From NCBI GenBank assembly GCA_029255365.1, contig JAPFQF010000001.1, forward strand, positions 1 through 45,648: 45,648 bases of DNA, written 5' to 3'. The notes beneath the pieces are model-generated. The model worked only from the letters and a program-made list of their open reading frames with translations, made no database searches and was not told the origin of the DNA. Numbering within the stretch: position 1 is the stretch's first letter; every line of letters begins with the position of its first letter. Shown piece by piece: positions 43,474 through 45,648 of this stretch. The DNA comes from Candidatus Nitrosopumilus sp. (GTDB lineage: Archaea > Thermoproteota > Nitrososphaeria > Nitrososphaerales > Nitrosopumilaceae). The position numbers were made by a program, and so were the translations under genes.

Positions 43474-43521
43474 AACCGCAAAACCGTATTCCTAAAATCC
43501 TGTCTTGAAAATATATCTGAC

Positions 43522-43776
43522 TCAGTAATATTCTTCGTGAATGTAACACCACTTCCAAATTTTTTCTGGAACTGCCTGCATTACCGGATGCCCCGTCTCC
43601 TCAAAGTGTTTTGTTGCATGTTTGCCGATTGATGAATCACAACAACCCACATGTCCGCATGCCAAGCACATCCGAAGTGCGACCACGGGAAGGTGTTCCT
43701 TGTCGCACTCTTCGCAATTTTTTGCCTTTTGGGTTATTTCTCTCGTGGGAGAAAAATGTTCGCATTCTTTTTGCAT
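43522..43776 (-). CDS. UBP-type zinc-finger protein
   Basis: The 84-aa protein is a stand-alone ZnF-UBP domain: CEHFSP, CEECDKEHL, CLACGHVGCCDSSIGKHATKHFEETGHPVMQAV, WKWCYIHEEYY. The pattern of Cys and His ligands fits the ubiquitin-C-terminus-binding fold. In archaea such proteins may recognise C-terminal Gly-Gly of ubiquitin-like modifiers. It follows the pyrophosphatase gene on the same strand by 1 bp. Confidence 0.9.
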   Translation of the reverse strand: MQKECEHFSPTREITQKAKNCEECDKEHLPVVALRMCLACGHVGCCDSSIGKHATKHFEETGHPVMQAVPEKIWKWCYIHEEYY

Positions 43777-43777
43777 T

Positions 43778-44317
43778 CTAATATTTTTTCAGAGTGTCTT
43801 TGTATCTTTTTATCGATTCGATGATCACCGTCTTGGCCTCTTTTGCAGACTTCCATCCCAAAATTTCCACTTTCTTGCCTTCCAAGTCTTTGTAAACTTG
43901 GAAAAAGTGGGCGATTTCTGAGCGATAGTGGTCTTCAATTTTAGTGATATCAGTGGTGTGCAAATATCGTGGGTCATTTGTTGCAACACATATGATTTTG
44001 TCATCCATCTCCCCGTCGTCTTTCATCTGCAGCAGTCCGATTGGCCTTGCCTCAATTAGAATTCCTGGATATGTGGGATTTGTGACTAGTACAAGTGCGT
44101 CAAGCGGGTCCCCGTCATCAGACAACGTTTGAGGAATCAAGCCGTAATCTCCGGGGTAATGAAATGGTGAAAATAACACTCTGTCTAATTTTATCATGTT
44201 GTGTTTTTTGTCATACTCGTACTTGTTCATGGAGCCTTTTGGAATCTCTACAACGACATTGATAATTTCTGGAACATCGTTGCCTGATTCTATGTCGTGC
44301 CAAAAATTCTTACTCAT
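43778..44317 (-). CDS. ppa: Inorganic pyrophosphatase (family I)
   Basis: The 179-aa protein has the family I signature DGDPLDALVLV and conserved VVEIPKGSMNKYEYDK, RVLFSPFHYPGDYGLIPQTL and KKVEILGW. It hydrolyses PPi, pulling biosynthesis forward and supplying phosphate. The start ATG 44317 gives the normal length. The UBP zinc-finger gene follows by 1 bp. Confidence 0.97.
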   Translation of the reverse strand: MSKNFWHDIESGNDVPEIINVVVEIPKGSMNKYEYDKKHNMIKLDRVLFSPFHYPGDYGLIPQTLSDDGDPLDALVLVTNPTYPGILIEARPIGLLQMKDDGEMDDKIICVATNDPRYLHTTDITKIEDHYRSEIAHFFQVYKDLEGKKVEILGWKSAKEAKTVIIESIKRYKDTLKKY

Positions 44318-44376
44318 TTTCTAGCTCTTCGTTTGGATATTCAGTATATGAATTCTATGAAAATAATGACGGTTGA

Positions 44377-44799
44377 TTAAATCAAATCGTTGGCATTTGG
44401 AATCACTTTGTAGATTTTTACTGTGTAGTCCCCTTCAAAGATGTTGATTGCCTCACCTGTTTCCAAATCCACATTTCTTACTCTGAATTTGTATTCGTAA
44501 GAGCCATCTCCTTTCGCATCTACTTGGGCAAAGTGAACTGGATCCTCTCCTTTGTAAAACTGAATGATTATCGGGTATCTTTCAACCACATCCGAGGCTT
44601 CTCCTCTGACAGTCCCCCACGGCAACTTGTTGTCTTTGGGTACGTACATTGTGGTGACTGTTTCCTCCAAACTTATTTTTTCATCAATTGGAGTTACTGT
44701 CACTTGGTTTGAGTCTGCAGAAATTTCTCCCGGCACCGTCATTATTCCAAATACTGCAACCATTGATGCAATTAGCAACATGCTTGATTTTGAATTCAT
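44377..44799 (-). CDS. Exported beta-rich protein, unknown function
   Basis: The 140-aa protein has a signal peptide (residues about 1-29, MLLIASMVAVFGIMTVPGEIS) and a mature part that looks like a beta sandwich (VVERYPIIIQFYKGEDPVHFAQVDAKGDGSYEYKFRV; EGDYTVKIYKV). The pattern resembles Ig-like surface modules seen in thaumarchaea. No enzyme motif is present. Confidence 0.7.
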   Translation of the reverse strand: MNSKSSMLLIASMVAVFGIMTVPGEISADSNQVTVTPIDEKISLEETVTTMYVPKDNKLPWGTVRGEASDVVERYPIIIQFYKGEDPVHFAQVDAKGDGSYEYKFRVRNVDLETGEAINIFEGDYTVKIYKVIPNANDLI

Positions 44800-44862
44800 T
44801 CCATCATCACACTTTCAAAGTCATTTAAAAGATTTGTTATTAATTTGCACTGGTTTTTTAGA

Positions 44863-44994
44863 TTACGGCAGTTCTTCTTCCAAATCGCAGCAAGCCTTGT
44901 GGACCCATTGGTCTTTGGAGTTTTTCAAAATCTCTTTGCCTGCTTTAATGACGTCCCCGCATTCGACGCATTTTCCAGTAAACCTTGCCTTCAT
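44863..44994 (-). CDS. 43-aa zinc-finger-like protein
   Basis: A complete frame from ATG 44994 to TAA 44863 encodes MKARFTGKCVECGDVIKAGK, then a WVHKACC ending. The CVEC plus W-x-H-x-x-x-C spacing resembles a short PARP-type zinc finger (C-x2-C ... H-x3-C). Function is unknown. Confidence 0.6.
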   Translation of the reverse strand: MKARFTGKCVECGDVIKAGKEILKNSKDQWVHKACCDLEEELP

Positions 44995-45121
44995 GCCTTT
45001 TCCTCGCTTCAATCTAATTTTAATCAGGCTATTGATCAAACATGTTGTTTTGAAACGTTCAATTGGTTTTAAAAATTGAAAATTATGCCTGTTTTAAGCC
45101 TGATTTTGTAACAAAAAGATA

Positions 45122-45253
45122 TTACATTAATCGATCACATGATTTTTTACAACTCTGATTGCAGTTGTTATTAAATCCGCATCTGGATTTTATGCATTCA
45201 TCATAATCGTATTCGGCAGGCTCATCCGTCTTTTGGATTTTGATGGTTGGCAC
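45122..45253 (-). CDS. 43-aa Cys-rich protein
   Basis: A frame from GTG 45253 to TAA 45122 encodes MPTIKIQKTDEPAEYDYDEC followed by a cluster CGFNNNCNQSCKKSCDRLM, with Cys spacing C-x4-C-x5-C-x3-C-x3-C. A minus-strand TATA-like CTAAAATT (45280-45287) lies about 30 bp before the GTG; a TTG at 45271 is an alternative. It could bind a metal. Chance cannot be excluded. Confidence 0.45.
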   Translation of the reverse strand: MPTIKIQKTDEPAEYDYDECIKSRCGFNNNCNQSCKKSCDRLM

Positions 45254-45330
45254 TGTTTTACGTTTGAGCAAAACTTGGGAATTTTAGGCGTTTTTCTACG
45301 AATTCACCCTTTTTTGAAATATTTTTTCAG

Positions 45331-45340
45331 TTAATATTTA
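45331..45340 (+). promoter_or_regulatory. TATA-like box for the right-edge gene
   Basis: TTAATATTTA lies about 30 bp upstream of ATG 45368 and supports that start over the in-frame ATG at 45341, which would sit too close to the box. Confidence 0.4.
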
Positions 45341-45367
45341 ATGACTGGTGCTTGCAAGGAATGGTAT

Positions 45368-45648
45368 ATGGATTCCACGGATGTAGTAGATGAGGTAAAT
45401 TCTCTGCTAAAACTGGGTGTTGGTGACCCGTACCGATTAGAGCATATCAAACAGACCTATGTGCAAAATCAAAAAATCTGGATCACAGATGAGAATTATC
45501 TAAAACGTCTGAGGGAAAAGTATCTTGTCAAACACAATTCTGATATTCAAACTAACAATGAAATTGTTTTTGAAAACGAACCTGAAGATAAATCGACCAT
45601 TCACTGTTGGAAGTGTGGGAAAAAGGGCCCACTGGGTGCTAATTTCTG
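45368..45648 (+). CDS. Partial protein with C-terminal Zn-knuckle, runs off right edge
   Basis: The visible 93 codons begin MDSTDVVDEVNSLLKLGVGD and look helical and charged (DPYRLEHIKQTYVQ; ENYLKRLREKYL), then an acidic linker and HCWKCGKKGPLGANF with a CxxC knuckle starting a zinc ribbon. The start is placed at 45368 by the TATA-like box. The frame is cut by the window end. Not recognised. Confidence 0.6.
   Translation, partial: MDSTDVVDEVNSLLKLGVGDPYRLEHIKQTYVQNQKIWITDENYLKRLREKYLVKHNSDIQTNNEIVFENEPEDKSTIHCWKCGKKGPLGANF

Noticed and set aside
1-45648. Search by eye for CRISPR arrays, insertion sequences, integrases and rRNA
   Set aside because: No regularly spaced repeats, transposase motifs or rRNA segments were recognised.

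Overview
The window looks like chromosomal DNA of an ammonia-oxidising archaeon of the Nitrosopumilus type (Thaumarchaeota/Nitrososphaerota). The information-processing genes are archaeal: TFB and TBP, aEF-1 beta, uL16 (L10e), archaeal EndA, TruD, Pth2, CDC48, and a geranylgeranyl reductase for ether lipids. Many small one- or two-helix membrane proteins, a membrane protein with two cupredoxin domains, stand-alone Lrp/AsnC effector domains, TATA boxes about 25-33 bp before start codons (leaderless style) and frequent GTG/TTG starts fit this group. The assignment is inferred from gene content; no rRNA is present.

Layout. 1-5100: very AT-rich block with a Zn-ribbon protein running off the left edge, a lysine-rich coiled-coil protein, and a minus-strand polyphosphate/nucleotide cluster (SixA, Ppx/GppA, two thymidylate-kinase-like proteins, CHAD). 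5100-5740: no confident gene, but an interrupted reading frame. 5740-13200: cyclophilin-like protein, JAMM protease, double-cupredoxin membrane protein, heme O synthase, winged helix, CDC48, aEF-1 beta, Zn-ribbon protein, geranylgeranyl reductase, Pth2. 13200-22000: exported beta-propeller, TruD, RAM protein, small membrane proteins, a Zn-ribbon protein with a possible GIY-YIG fold, alcohol dehydrogenase, tRNA-Gly, uL16, EndA, a lone PLD-like domain. 22200-27100: YyaL-type protein, several group-specific proteins and a candidate ncRNA. 27260-34260: a phosphate island (pstCAB-phoU, divergent AbrB-PhoU regulator, pstS) followed by tandem UPF0060 membrane proteins. 34360-45648: second RAM protein, RGG-tailed DEAD-box helicase, DsbA-like protein, tRNA-Thr, pyruvoyl arginine decarboxylase, membrane proteins, a second candidate ncRNA, PepF, tfb-tbp, UBP zinc finger, pyrophosphatase, and several tiny Cys-rich proteins.

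How parts fit together. Phosphate handling is the main theme: uptake (PstSCAB), control (PhoU, AbrB-PhoU), polyphosphate turnover/binding (Ppx, CHAD, SixA) and pyrophosphate hydrolysis (Ppa). A 12-bp palindrome, TTCTATATAGAA, or close variants of it, sits upstream of the TATA region of pstS, in the pstC/AbrB-PhoU divergent promoter, and before the lysine-rich gene. This suggests one regulon joining the two phosphate blocks and drawing in the lysine-rich protein as a possible polyphosphate-associated factor. That regulon, the Walker-A-altered kinase paralogue and the two hairpin-containing intergenic RNAs are the most promising unexplored items.
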